Shown here: positions 1-6,169 of the stretch, piece by piece | Position numbering within the stretch: the stretch's first letter is position 1 | How the letters are laid out: every line of letters starts with the position of its first letter | Assembly (NCBI GenBank): GCA_029863035.1 | Contig: JAOTWH010000121.1 | Coordinates: 1-6,879 of the forward strand | Reading direction: 5' to 3' | DNA: 6,879 nucleotides | Source of the DNA: Acidimicrobiia bacterium | Lineage (GTDB): Bacteria > Actinomycetota > Acidimicrobiia > UBA5794 > JAOTWH01 | The notes under the pieces: generated by a model | Seen by the model: only the letters and a program-made list of their open reading frames with translations | Told to the model about the DNA's origin: nothing | Databases searched by the model: none | Made by a program: the position numbers and the translations under genes

Positions 1-904
1 CAAGCCGGCCCGTCGGGTGCAGCGGGCGGTGGACGAGGCCTACGACGCCGGATATCTGGGCCAGGGCATCTTGGGGTCTGGCTTCGACCTCGACATAACC
101 GTTCATCTCGGGGCCGGCGCCTACATCTGTGGCGAGGAGACAGCGCTGCTCAACAGCCTCGAAGGCCGTCGCGGCGAGCCTCGCATCAAGCCCCCCTTCC
201 CCGCGGTGGAGGGCCTCTATGCCAAGCCCACCATCGTCAACAATGTCGAGACGCTGTCCAACGTGCCTTGGATCGTTTCCAACGGCGGCAAGGCCTACGC
301 CTCGCGCGGTCCCGAGGGCTCACAGGGGACCCGGGTGTTCTCGCTGTCGGGCCACGTCGCCAAGCCAGGCAACTACGAGGTCGAGATGGGCATGTCGTGG
401 CGTGAGTTCATCTACGACATCGGCGGCGGCATTCCCAATGGTCGAGAGCTCAAGGCCTGGATCCCGGGCGGAGCATCTTCTGTTTGGTTCACGCCAGACA
501 AGCTCGAAACCCCGTGCACCATCGACGAGGTGAACAAAGAATCGATGCTTGGCTCGGGCGCGATCATCGTGATGGACGACACCACTTGCGTGGTGCGCGC
601 TGCGGAGAGGATCGTGAAATTCTTCGCTCACGAGTCGTGCGGGCAGTGCACACCATGTCGTGAGGGAACTTCTTGGTTGGAGCGGATCCTGGATCGCATC
701 GAGCACGGGGCGGGGCGGCCAATGGATCTCGATCTGTTGCTCGACATCTCCGACAACATCAGCCCGGGGCTGCGGTGGCCCCCAGCCATGACCACCATCT
801 GCCCACTTGGGCCGTCCGCGGTGGCGCCCGTCGTCTCGATCATGAACCACTTCAAGGACGAGGTAGCTCGTCACGTCCACGAGGGGGGCTGTCCGTTTGA
901 CTGA
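1..904 (+). CDS. nuoF: NADH-quinone oxidoreductase subunit F (NuoF), 5'-truncated by window
   Basis: NuoF is the peripheral-arm subunit of complex I that binds NADH and FMN, takes hydride from NADH and passes electrons into the Fe-S chain through cluster N3. The reading frame is already open at base 2 (codons begin at 2), so the window enters inside the gene. About 300 C-terminal residues are visible; by analogy with family lengths of roughly 430-450, some 130-150 residues including the glycine-rich nucleotide loop are missing. The family signature GAGAYICGEET lies at 110-142, followed by the SLEGRRGEPR segment. N3 ligands are the cysteines at 638-640, 647-649 and 656-658 (SCGQCTPCREG) and a fourth at 800-802 (TTICPLG). 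The C3-C4 gap is 47 residues, longer than I recall for the Thermus and E. coli proteins. The protein ends GGCPFD. Its stop (902-904) overlaps or abuts the nuoG start. GTG at 17 is in frame but is not the real start. Confidence 0.97.
   Translation, partial: KPARRVQRAVDEAYDAGYLGQGILGSGFDLDITVHLGAGAYICGEETALLNSLEGRRGEPRIKPPFPAVEGLYAKPTIVNNVETLSNVPWIVSNGGKAYASRGPEGSQGTRVFSLSGHVAKPGNYEVEMGMSWREFIYDIGGGIPNGRELKAWIPGGASSVWFTPDKLETPCTIDEVNKESMLGSGAIIVMDDTTCVVRAAERIVKFFAHESCGQCTPCREGTSWLERILDRIEHGAGRPMDLDLLLDISDNISPGLRWPPAMTTICPLGPSAVAPVVSIMNHFKDEVARHVHEGGCPFD
881..888 (+). promoter_or_regulatory. Shine-Dalgarno-like run before nuoG
   Basis: GAGGGGGG lies inside the last nuoF codons. It is 8 nt upstream of the TTG at 897 but 17 nt upstream of the in-frame ATG at 906. 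The spacing therefore favours TTG 897 as the nuoG start. The G run also encodes Glu-Gly-Gly of the NuoF tail, so it could be coincidental. Confidence 0.45.
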
Positions 905-3317
905 CATGGTCAAGGTCACCATCGACGGCCGCCAGGTCGAGGTTCCGGCAGGAAAGCTGCTCATCGAAGCCGCCGAGAACGAGGGGACCTACATCCCGCG
1001 GTTCTGCTGGCACAAGCGGATGCAGCCTGTCGGAATGTGCCGCATGTGCCTGGTCGAGGTCGAAGGCCCCCGCGGCAAAGCTCTCACCACCGCCTGTACT
1101 ACCCGGGTGAGCGACGAGATGGTGGTCGATACCAAATCCGACACGGTGAAGAAGGCACAAGAGGGTGTCCTCGAGTTCCTGCTCATCAATCACCCCCTCG
1201 ACTGTCCGGTTTGCGACCGGGGAGGCGAGTGCCCGCTGCAAGATCAGACCATGGCCTACGGGCCGGGAGAGAGCAGGTTCGTTGAGGAGAAGCGTCACTT
1301 CGAAAAGCCGATTCCGATCTCCGAGTTAGTCAACCTGGATCGGGAGCGCTGCATTCTGTGCGCCCGCTGTACTCGCTTCTCCGAGGAGATCTCGGGCGAC
1401 CCACTCATCGAATTCGTCGACCGCGGCTACGGAACCCAGGTGCTCACCTTCCCCGACGAGCCTTTCCGCTCTTACTTCTCAGGGAACACCGTGGAGATTT
1501 GCCCCGTTGGCGCTTTGACGGCAACCCCCTACCGCTTCCGAGCAAGACCGTGGGACCTGGAAGCAGTTGAGAGCACTTGCGGCGACTGCGCGGTTGGCTG
1601 CCGGGTGTCGGTCCAGGCCAGCCAGAACCAGGTGCTGCGCTTGAACGGCATCGACAACGATCCAACCAACCAGGGCTGGCTGTGCGACAGAGGCCGGTTC
1701 GGCTTTGAGACCATCGCCTCCCCAGAGCGCCTCGACACTCCTTTGATCCGAAACTCAGATGGCGAACTCGAACCGGCGTCGTGGGACGATGCCATCGGAG
1801 AGGTGGCCCGTCGCCTTGCCGAGTTCGAGCCGCAGCAGGTGGCTGGACTGGGTGGGGCTCGTGGCACCAACGAAGAAGCTTTCGCGTTCGGCAAATTCCT
1901 CAGAGCCGTCATCGGTACCCCGCACCTCGATTCCCAACTCGATGACGGACTTGACCCCCATTTTCTGGTGGGGCTAACGCCACGCGCCACCATCGATGAC
2001 CTGGAAACGGCCAAGACGATCCTGGTGTGGGGGCCAGATCTGAAGGAAGAACTTCCGGTCCTCTATCTCCGGGTGCGTCGCGCTGCTCAAGAGCTGGGAG
2101 CCACGCTGATCGTGGTCAACCCGCGCCGCAGTGGTCTTGACGATGTGGCAACCCATGTGGTGCGATACCGCCCAGGCCAGGGCCCGGCCACGTTGACCCA
2201 ACTCGTCGATGGAACCGGCCAGCTCAAGGCAGCTCGTCAAGCCCTAGGCGACGGCCCGGTGGTGGCACTGGTGGGTCGGACCGGTATCACCGAATCACCC
2301 CGGCTAGCCGAGGCAGTGGCAGCATTCGCTAGAGATCTACCAGAGGCGTCGATTATGCCTCTTGCCCGCCGGGGCAACGTCTACGGCGCCCTTGACATGG
2401 GCATGGCTGCGTCGTTGTTGCCCGGCCGGGCCTCGGCTCGCAACGAGGAAGCTCGCGCCGCTCTCAGCCAGCATTGGGGCGACATCCCCCAGGTGGGTCG
2501 GGACGCGCCAGGGATAGTCGCGGGCCTGGCAGACGGCACGCTGCAGGCTTTGATAACCCTCGGCGCCGATCCGGCGAGTGACTTCCCGCGACGCGACCTT
2601 GCCGTCGCTGCGCTGCACACCGCAGAGTTCGTGGTGGCACTCGATCGGTTCCCCAACGAATCGGTCCAGTTGGCCGATGTGGTACTCCCGGTAACCGGCT
2701 TCGCCGAGACAGAGGGAACGGTCACCAATCTCGAGGGGCGGGTGCAGAAGGTCAACCGCATCGTCCCCGGACCAGGAGAGGCCCGCGCCAGCTGGGCCGT
2801 GCTCGAAGATGTGGCGCAGCGACTTGGCGGCTCCGTGGGCGAGTCGGTCGAGGCGATCGCCAAGGAGATAGCCACCGTCGCCCCGGCGTATGGCGGTATC
2901 ACCTGGGAAGGCCTCGACTGGGGCGCCGGCAAGCAAGGATTGGTTGTGCCTGGCCCAGAGGGTGAACAGCCCCTCGCGTTCATTCCGGTCGATCCCAAGC
3001 TCGATGCCCAGTCCCCAGATCTTGCGCTACATCTGGCCCGGTCGCTTTACGACGATGGAGTGGGCGTTCGATTCAGCACGTCTTTGTCAAAGCTCACCAG
3101 GTCACCGTCGCTTTCTGTGCATCCCGACACCGCGGCGTCCCTTGGCTTGTCGGATGGGGACGAGGTCATCGCCACCTCGCCGGGCGGCTCTGCCCAGCTA
3201 CCGGTGTTGGTCGATAGCGACCTTGCGCCCGGGACCGTTTCGGTGACGGCGAATCTGGATTCCACCTTCGACCTGGGACCAGATCTTGCCGTTACGCTCG
3301 AGAAGGTGGGGTCCTGA
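897..3317 (+). CDS. nuoG: NADH-quinone oxidoreductase subunit G (NuoG), Fe-S / molybdopterin-fold subunit
   Basis: NuoG is the large peripheral-arm subunit that relays electrons from NuoE/F towards NuoI. The 806-residue product is in the normal family range. Order: an N-terminal 2Fe-2S ferredoxin domain with C37, C48, C51 and C67 (N1b); the His-ligated segment H99-x3-C103-x2-C106-x5-C112 (N5); a 4Fe-4S site with C152, C155, C158 and C202 (N4); then C228-x2-C231-x3-C235-x27-C263, the full off-pathway N7 motif that many complex I enzymes lack. From about residue 225 the protein follows a molybdopterin-oxidoreductase fold, which in this family no longer catalyses at a Mo site. It ends with a molybdopterin-dinucleotide-binding-like barrel (about 700-806). 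The chosen TTG start at 897 overlaps nuoF by 8 nt and has a well-spaced G-rich SD; ATG 906 (residue 4) is the alternative. The stop overlaps nuoH by 1 nt. Confidence 0.97.
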   Translation: MTDMVKVTIDGRQVEVPAGKLLIEAAENEGTYIPRFCWHKRMQPVGMCRMCLVEVEGPRGKALTTACTTRVSDEMVVDTKSDTVKKAQEGVLEFLLINHPLDCPVCDRGGECPLQDQTMAYGPGESRFVEEKRHFEKPIPISELVNLDRERCILCARCTRFSEEISGDPLIEFVDRGYGTQVLTFPDEPFRSYFSGNTVEICPVGALTATPYRFRARPWDLEAVESTCGDCAVGCRVSVQASQNQVLRLNGIDNDPTNQGWLCDRGRFGFETIASPERLDTPLIRNSDGELEPASWDDAIGEVARRLAEFEPQQVAGLGGARGTNEEAFAFGKFLRAVIGTPHLDSQLDDGLDPHFLVGLTPRATIDDLETAKTILVWGPDLKEELPVLYLRVRRAAQELGATLIVVNPRRSGLDDVATHVVRYRPGQGPATLTQLVDGTGQLKAARQALGDGPVVALVGRTGITESPRLAEAVAAFARDLPEASIMPLARRGNVYGALDMGMAASLLPGRASARNEEARAALSQHWGDIPQVGRDAPGIVAGLADGTLQALITLGADPASDFPRRDLAVAALHTAEFVVALDRFPNESVQLADVVLPVTGFAETEGTVTNLEGRVQKVNRIVPGPGEARASWAVLEDVAQRLGGSVGESVEAIAKEIATVAPAYGGITWEGLDWGAGKQGLVVPGPEGEQPLAFIPVDPKLDAQSPDLALHLARSLYDDGVGVRFSTSLSKLTRSPSLSVHPDTAASLGLSDGDEVIATSPGGSAQLPVLVDSDLAPGTVSVTANLDSTFDLGPDLAVTLEKVGS
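3303..3309 (+). promoter_or_regulatory. Ribosome binding site of nuoH
   Basis: AAGGTGG, within the longer run AGAAGGTGGGG (3301-3311), ends 7 nt before the ATG at 3317. It lies in the final nuoG codons and supports translational coupling through the TGATG overlap. Confidence 0.65.
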
Positions 3318-4402
3318 TGGCCACCTTCATCGAAGCCGCCATCACGGTGATCGCCGCCTTCGCGTTGCTGTTGGTCAACACCCTGCTGTTGGTATGGACA
3401 GAGCGCAAGGTGGTGGCCGACATGCAGGCTCGGATCGGTCCCAACCGAGCCGGTCCGTTCGGCCTGCTGATCACACTGGCCGACGGCATGAAGCTCTTCT
3501 TCAAGGAGCAGATCACGCCTCGCAAGGCAGAGGTAGGCATCTACCTCATGGCGCCGATCCTGGCCTTGTTGCCGGCGCTTCTCATCTTCCTCAACATCCC
3601 CATCGGCGGCTCTTTCCACATAGGTGATCGCCTCATCACTTTGCAGGGCGTCGACCTCAACGTGGCGGTGTTGTTGATTCTCGCCTTCTCTTCGCTTGCG
3701 GTTTACGCCGTGGTGCTCGCCGGATGGTCCTCGGGATCGAAGTATCCGCTGTTGGGTGCAGTCCGCTCCACTGCACAGGCCATCTCCTATGAGACAGCCA
3801 TGGCACTGTCCCTGATCCCGGTGGTGCTCTTCACGTCCTCCCAGCTCGCCGGTTTCGATGGCGGGGTGGGGGCGATGTCGCTTGCCACCATCGTTGAGGC
3901 CCAGGCAGGAAGCTTCGGCGGACCGATTCCAGCCTGGTTCCTCTTCCCACTAGTGCCGTCGTTCCTCGTGTTCATGATCGCCGGATTCGCAGAAACCAAT
4001 CGAGCGCCATTCGACCTCGTCGAGGCGGAGCAGGAGTTGGTTGGCGGCTTCCACACCGAGTACAGCGGGATCCGCTTCGCCATGTTCTTTTTGGCCGAGT
4101 ACATCAACATGTTCAACATCTCGGCCATCGCCGCCACCCTCTTTCTTGGTGGTTGGAACGGGCCAACGTTTTCAGGGGTGCTGCCCGCCTTCTTCGCCGG
4201 AGCGATGCCGGTGGTGTGGTTCATGGTGAAGACCTGGGCCCTGCTCTTCATGTTCATCTGGGTGCGGGCCACGCTGCCCCGCATGCGCTACGACCAGCTG
4301 ATGCAGTTCGGATGGAAGCGCCTGATCCCGGTGGGGTTGGCGTGGCTGGTGGCCTTCACGGTGGTCACCAGCGTCCGCCAGTTCGGAGCGCCATGGTCAT
4401 GA
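3317..4402 (+). CDS. nuoH: NADH-quinone oxidoreductase subunit H (NuoH), quinone-site membrane subunit
   Basis: NuoH (ND1 homologue) is the membrane subunit at the joint between the two arms of complex I; it forms most of the quinone chamber and the entry to the proton path. The 361-residue hydrophobic product carries several long apolar helices, consistent with the usual eight. Family signatures visible: [21 protein letters not shown] at residues 29-49, followed by [30 protein letters not shown] at 136-151, leading into [26 protein letters not shown] at 224-242 with the conserved acidic residues of the quinone-side loop; and [15 protein letters not shown] at 315-329. The ATG start overlaps the nuoG stop as TGATG and has a good SD. 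The gene is followed by a 43-nt gap before nuoI, the widest ordinary gap in this operon segment. No missing family residue was noticed. Confidence 0.98.
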   Translation: MATFIEAAITVIAAFALLLVNTLLLVWTERKVVADMQARIGPNRAGPFGLLITLADGMKLFFKEQITPRKAEVGIYLMAPILALLPALLIFLNIPIGGSFHIGDRLITLQGVDLNVAVLLILAFSSLAVYAVVLAGWSSGSKYPLLGAVRSTAQAISYETAMALSLIPVVLFTSSQLAGFDGGVGAMSLATIVEAQAGSFGGPIPAWFLFPLVPSFLVFMIAGFAETNRAPFDLVEAEQELVGGFHTEYSGIRFAMFFLAEYINMFNISAIAATLFLGGWNGPTFSGVLPAFFAGAMPVVWFMVKTWALLFMFIWVRATLPRMRYDQLMQFGWKRLIPVGLAWLVAFTVVTSVRQFGAPWS

Positions 4403-4458
4403 TGGATCGCAGGCGCCTGGTCGAAACCCCGAGGAGGAGGACGCCGTGGGCTTCTTAG
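4399..4458 (+). other. 19-codon mini-ORF bridging nuoH stop and nuoI start (probably not a protein gene)
   Basis: An ATG at 4399 overlaps the nuoH stop as ATGA, and a second in-frame ATG at 4402 overlaps it as TGATG. The frame runs 19 codons (starts [10 protein letters not shown]) and stops with TAG at 4456-4458, just past the nuoI GTG at 4446. Three consecutive AGG arginine codons in it form the nuoI Shine-Dalgarno run. It could keep ribosomes on the message between nuoH and nuoI, but nothing shows that a stable peptide is made, and such short ORFs arise by chance. Confidence 0.25.
4431..4440 (+). promoter_or_regulatory. Strong ribosome binding site deciding the nuoI GTG start
   Basis: GAGGAGGAGG ends 5 nt before the GTG at 4446. 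No in-frame ATG lies between the nuoH stop and this point, and the protein reads as a full NuoI N-terminus ([10 protein letters not shown]) from GTG, so this site fixes the start. Confidence 0.85.
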
Positions 4459-5099
4459 ACGACCTCTTCAAGCCGATCGCCGGGTTCAAGGTGACCTTCC
4501 GCCAGATGTTCCGGCCCCGGGTGACCACGCAGTATCCCGAGGACAAGCGCACCAAACCACAACGCTTCCACGGGCGCCACATCCTGAACCGCTACCCCGA
4601 CGGCATGGAGAAGTGCATCGGCTGCGAGCTGTGTGCCGGGGTTTGCCCGGCGCGTTGCATCTATGTGCGCGGTGCCGACAACCCCCAGGACGAGCCGGTG
4701 AGTCCTGGAGAGCGCTATGGGTTCGTGTACGACATCAACATGCTGCGGTGCATCTTCTGCGCGTTGTGCGTTGAGGCCTGCCCCACCGAAGCCATCACTA
4801 TGACCCACCTCTTCGAGATGTCGGTGGACGACCGCCAAGACGCCATTTACACCAAGGCCGATCTGTTGGTGAATCCCGACGGCTCCCGGAATCACCCCCA
4901 GCCGGCCTCGATCCTCATCGACCTTGACGAGTTGACGGATGGCGACGGCTGGCTGCGTGCCACCGCCCCGTCGGGGCGAGCTGCCTATGAAGGCGTCGTC
5001 GGCTGGACCCCCTCTGCCGGTCCCGGCCTGAGACCGCCCGAGGCCGGCCAAACCGACGACGACCGCAACGAGGAGCCACGGGAGGAGACCGAAGCCTGA
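4446..5099 (+). CDS. nuoI: NADH-quinone oxidoreductase subunit I (NuoI), 2x[4Fe-4S] ferredoxin-like subunit
   Basis: NuoI (TYKY homologue) carries clusters N6a and N6b, which link NuoG to the terminal N2 cluster near the quinone site. The 217-residue product has an amphipathic N-terminus that docks on the membrane arm ([19 protein letters not shown], 14-32), then [14 protein letters not shown] (40-53). Two ferredoxin motifs follow: [12 protein letters not shown] with C57, C60, C63 and C67, and [12 protein letters not shown] with C102, C105, C108 and C112. All eight ligands are present. After the conserved core (to about residue 145) there is a long hydrophilic C-terminal extension, roughly 182-217, rich in Pro, Asp and Glu. 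It resembles the variable tails seen on actinobacterial NuoI and is unlikely to hold a cluster. The stop overlaps the nuoJ ATG by 1 nt (TGATG). Confidence 0.98.
   Translation: MGFLDDLFKPIAGFKVTFRQMFRPRVTTQYPEDKRTKPQRFHGRHILNRYPDGMEKCIGCELCAGVCPARCIYVRGADNPQDEPVSPGERYGFVYDINMLRCIFCALCVEACPTEAITMTHLFEMSVDDRQDAIYTKADLLVNPDGSRNHPQPASILIDLDELTDGDGWLRATAPSGRAAYEGVVGWTPSAGPGLRPPEAGQTDDDRNEEPREETEA
5081..5087 (+). promoter_or_regulatory. Ribosome binding site of nuoJ
   Basis: GGAGGAG lies in the acidic tail codons of nuoI, 11 nt before the nuoJ ATG at 5099. The spacing is slightly long, but the 1-nt stop/start overlap probably assists initiation by coupling. Confidence 0.55.
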
Positions 5100-5689
5100 T
5101 GGTGGTCGAAACGATTCTCTTTTTCATCTTCGCCGGCGTTGCTCTCGGCGGTGCGGTGACCATGGTCTGGTCGCGCAACCCGGTCCACTCGGCCATGGGC
5201 TTGATGGCAACCCTGTTCGCGGTTGCTGTCTTCTACGTGATGAACTCAGGTCACTTCATCGCTGCGGTCCAGGTGCTGGTCTATGCCGGGGCGGTGATGA
5301 CTTTGTTTCTCTTCGTCATCATGTTGATCGGCGTTGATAAGTCGGAGGATCGCTCCGAGAACCTGCCATTCCAGCGCCAGGCCGCCTTCGCCATGGCCGG
5401 CGTCTTCGCGCTCATCATCATCGTGGCCGGCTCAGCTGCATGGGTGACAGGCGGAAGCGGCGGTCCTGCTCCGAATGGAACAGTGGAGCGCATCGCAGAC
5501 GAACTATTCGGCGATTGGGTGCTCCCGTTTGAGCTAACCGCGGTGTTGCTGATAGTCGCCGCCGCCGGAACCATCGCTTTGGCTCAGTACCAGCGGCGCC
5601 AACGCGTTACGGAAGAGGCCCTCCTCCCCGACGCGACAACGGAAGAGAGTTCCCTCCCTGACGCGATCACAGAAGAGTCCTCAGCATGA
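5099..5689 (+). CDS. nuoJ: NADH-quinone oxidoreductase subunit J (NuoJ), membrane subunit
   Basis: NuoJ (ND6 homologue) is a membrane-arm subunit between the quinone module and the proton pumps; its third helix has a pi-bulge whose rearrangement is linked to coupling. The 196-residue product shows five apolar stretches: about 5-24, 31-48, 53-79, 96-117 and 142-163. The hallmark segment [20 protein letters not shown] (52-71) contains the conserved tyrosine (Y62) and glycine (G64). The hydrophilic loop at 80-95 is normal. After helix five the tail from residue 171 is a degenerate ten-residue repeat, [10 protein letters not shown] then [10 protein letters not shown] then TEESSA, which is not a conserved NuoJ element. 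The start is the TGATG overlap with nuoI. The stop lies in an ATGA motif at 5686-5689 that would couple to a following gene, but nuoK itself begins 176 nt further on, past a repeat element. Confidence 0.97.
   Translation: MVVETILFFIFAGVALGGAVTMVWSRNPVHSAMGLMATLFAVAVFYVMNSGHFIAAVQVLVYAGAVMTLFLFVIMLIGVDKSEDRSENLPFQRQAAFAMAGVFALIIIVAGSAAWVTGGSGGPAPNGTVERIADELFGDWVLPFELTAVLLIVAAAGTIALAQYQRRQRVTEEALLPDATTEESSLPDAITEESSA
5609..5686 (+). repeat. 30-nt in-frame tandem repeat (about 2.6 copies) in the nuoJ 3' end
   Basis: Units are 5609-5638, 5639-5668 and a partial third 5669-5686, each starting with ACGGAAGAG or ACAGAAGAG. The first two units match at 22 of 30 positions by hand alignment. Because the period is a multiple of three, copy-number change would lengthen or shorten the acidic C-terminal tail without changing frame. 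The divergence between units suggests an old duplication. Confidence 0.75.
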
Positions 5690-5728
5690 CTTTGAACGCG
5701 CTACAGCCGATGCCGCGACCACAGGAAT

Positions 5729-5750
5729 CCTCCCCCGCTCGCGGGGGAGG
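5729..5750 (+). repeat. Inverted repeat / hairpin 1 of the nuoJ-nuoK element
   Basis: CCTCCCCCGC (5729-5738) is followed after two bases by its exact reverse complement GCGGGGGAGG (5741-5750). In RNA this gives a 9-bp GC-rich stem closed by a CUCG loop. No T-run follows, so it does not look like an intrinsic terminator. Confidence 0.85.
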
Positions 5751-5825
5751 CCAGGTGGGGGTGGCGATCGCTACCGCGAATGCCAACGCGTCGGATTCTC
5801 CGAACGGGTTGACACCCTCCCCCTA

Positions 5826-5847
5826 CCCCTCCCGCAAGCGGGAGGGG
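5826..5847 (+). repeat. Inverted repeat / hairpin 2 of the nuoJ-nuoK element
   Basis: CCCCTCCCGC (5826-5835) is followed after AA by its exact reverse complement GCGGGAGGGG (5838-5847). In RNA this gives a 9-bp stem with a CAAG loop. Its right arm is also the nearest SD-like sequence upstream of nuoK, so folding and ribosome binding would compete. Confidence 0.85.
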
Positions 5848-5848
5848 G
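5840..5848 (+). promoter_or_regulatory. SD-like run upstream of nuoK, supplied by the repeat
   Basis: GGGAGGGGG ends 13 nt before the nuoK ATG at 5862, a longer spacing than usual. It is embedded in the right arm of hairpin 2. No better SD is visible nearer the start, so nuoK may rely on this run, on coupling from the bridging ORF, or both. Confidence 0.35.
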
Positions 5849-5861
5849 ATATGAGTTCCCC

Positions 5862-6167
5862 ATGACCGTCACCCCTGCCTATTACATGGCGCTGGCGGCG
5901 ATCCTGTTCTCGATCGGGGCGGCGGGCATCTTGTCGCGGCGCAACGCGCTGATCATGTTCATGTCGGTCGAGCTGATGTTGAATGCCGCCAACCTCACGT
6001 TCGTTGCGGCAGGACGCGAGCTTGGTTCCATCGAAGGCCAGGTGGCAGTTCTGTTCGTCATGGTTGTCGCCGCGGCGGAGGTGGTGGTTGGGCTGGCGAT
6101 CATCATCACTGTGTTCCGCCGCCGTGAAACCGCGTCCGTCGACGACCTGTCGGCGTTGAAAGGCTGA
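5862..6167 (+). CDS. nuoK: NADH-quinone oxidoreductase subunit K (NuoK), membrane subunit
   Basis: NuoK (ND4L homologue) is a small three-helix membrane subunit that carries buried glutamates of the central proton path of complex I. The 101-residue length is the family norm. Helices lie at about 6-24, 29-50 and 59-84. The two key acids are present: E37 in [14 protein letters not shown] (32-45) and E73 in [13 protein letters not shown] (68-80), corresponding to the functionally important E36 and E72 of the E. coli protein. ATG 5862 gives a standard N-terminus ([19 protein letters not shown]). Upstream it follows the repeat element rather than nuoJ directly; downstream nuoL starts 2 nt after its stop. 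Confidence 0.97.
   Translation: MTVTPAYYMALAAILFSIGAAGILSRRNALIMFMSVELMLNAANLTFVAAGRELGSIEGQVAVLFVMVVAAAEVVVGLAIIITVFRRRETASVDDLSALKG
6158..6163 (+). promoter_or_regulatory. Ribosome binding site of nuoL
   Basis: GAAAGG in the last nuoK codons ends 6 nt before the GTG at 6170, supporting that start. Confidence 0.5.
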
Positions 6168-6169
6168 TC

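Larger units (their letters stand above)
5728..5849. mobile_element. REPIN/BIME- or MITE-like dyad element between nuoJ and nuoK
   Basis: The element fills most of the 172-nt gap between nuoJ and nuoK. It consists of two similar units in opposite orientation, each a GC-rich hairpin followed inward by a G-rich (or, on this strand, C-rich) arm: GGTGGGGGTGG at 5754-5764 and CACCCTCCCCCTACC at 5813-5827. The arms can pair imperfectly with each other. The whole is nearly symmetric about 5788-5789, where ACGCGT (5786-5791) sits. It encodes no transposase, so if mobile it would depend on one elsewhere (a RAYT for REPINs, or a parent transposase for a MITE). I infer the class from architecture only; other copies in the genome cannot be seen here. 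Confidence 0.6.
5686..5865 (+). other. 59-codon ORF bridging nuoJ and nuoK through ATGA overlaps (probably not a functional protein)
   Basis: The frame opens with ATG at 5686, overlapping the nuoJ stop by 4 nt, runs through both hairpins, and stops with TGA at 5863-5865, overlapping the nuoK ATG at 5862 by 4 nt. The predicted peptide starts [10 protein letters not shown] and is rich in Pro, Ser, Gly and Ala with no recognisable domain, signal peptide or membrane helix. I recognise no homologue. Its likeliest role, if any, is to let ribosomes traverse the repeat so that nuoK stays translationally coupled to nuoJ; an open frame of this length in GC-rich DNA can also occur by chance. Confidence 0.35.
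5685..5866 (+). repeat. 6-bp direct repeats CATGAC flanking the nuoJ-nuoK insert
   Basis: CATGAC occurs at 5685-5690 and again at 5861-5866. The first copy carries the nuoJ stop in an ATGA; the second carries the nuoK start in an ATGA. Removing 5691-5866 would rejoin the genes with an ordinary ATGA stop/start overlap. This is what a target-site duplication would look like, though six bases constrained by start codons could match by chance. Confidence 0.4.

Noticed and set aside
17..19. GTG at 17 as the start of nuoF
   Set aside because: The frame is open back to base 2 with family-like sequence, and the protein would lack its whole N-terminal NADH/FMN domain; the gene is cut by the window edge.
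320..964. Long antisense open frames, also for example 852-1298, 2337-2998, 3047-3619, 4455-5051 and 5882-6349 on the minus strand
   Set aside because: They lie opposite well-supported nuo genes, have low-complexity Arg/Ser/Pro-rich translations and no family motifs; typical shadows in GC-rich DNA.
5764..5771. GCGATCGC, identical to the cyanobacterial HIP1 core
   Set aside because: Only a single copy was noticed and the proteins do not look cyanobacterial; treated as part of the insert.
5809..5814. Perfect TTGACA, a -35-like hexamer inside the nuoJ-nuoK insert
   Set aside because: No -10-like hexamer lies 16-18 nt downstream (that stretch is CCGCAA-like and GC-rich); the nearest TATGAG is about 35 nt away. 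Not called as a promoter.
5729..5847. The two GC-rich hairpins as intrinsic transcription terminators
   Set aside because: Neither is followed by a T-run, and nuoK-nuoL downstream have no visible promoter of their own, so termination here would break the operon.
5728..5849. CRISPR array or riboswitch
   Set aside because: Only two units in inverted orientation with no regular spacers, and no recognisable aptamer core; the architecture fits a paired-hairpin dispersed repeat better.
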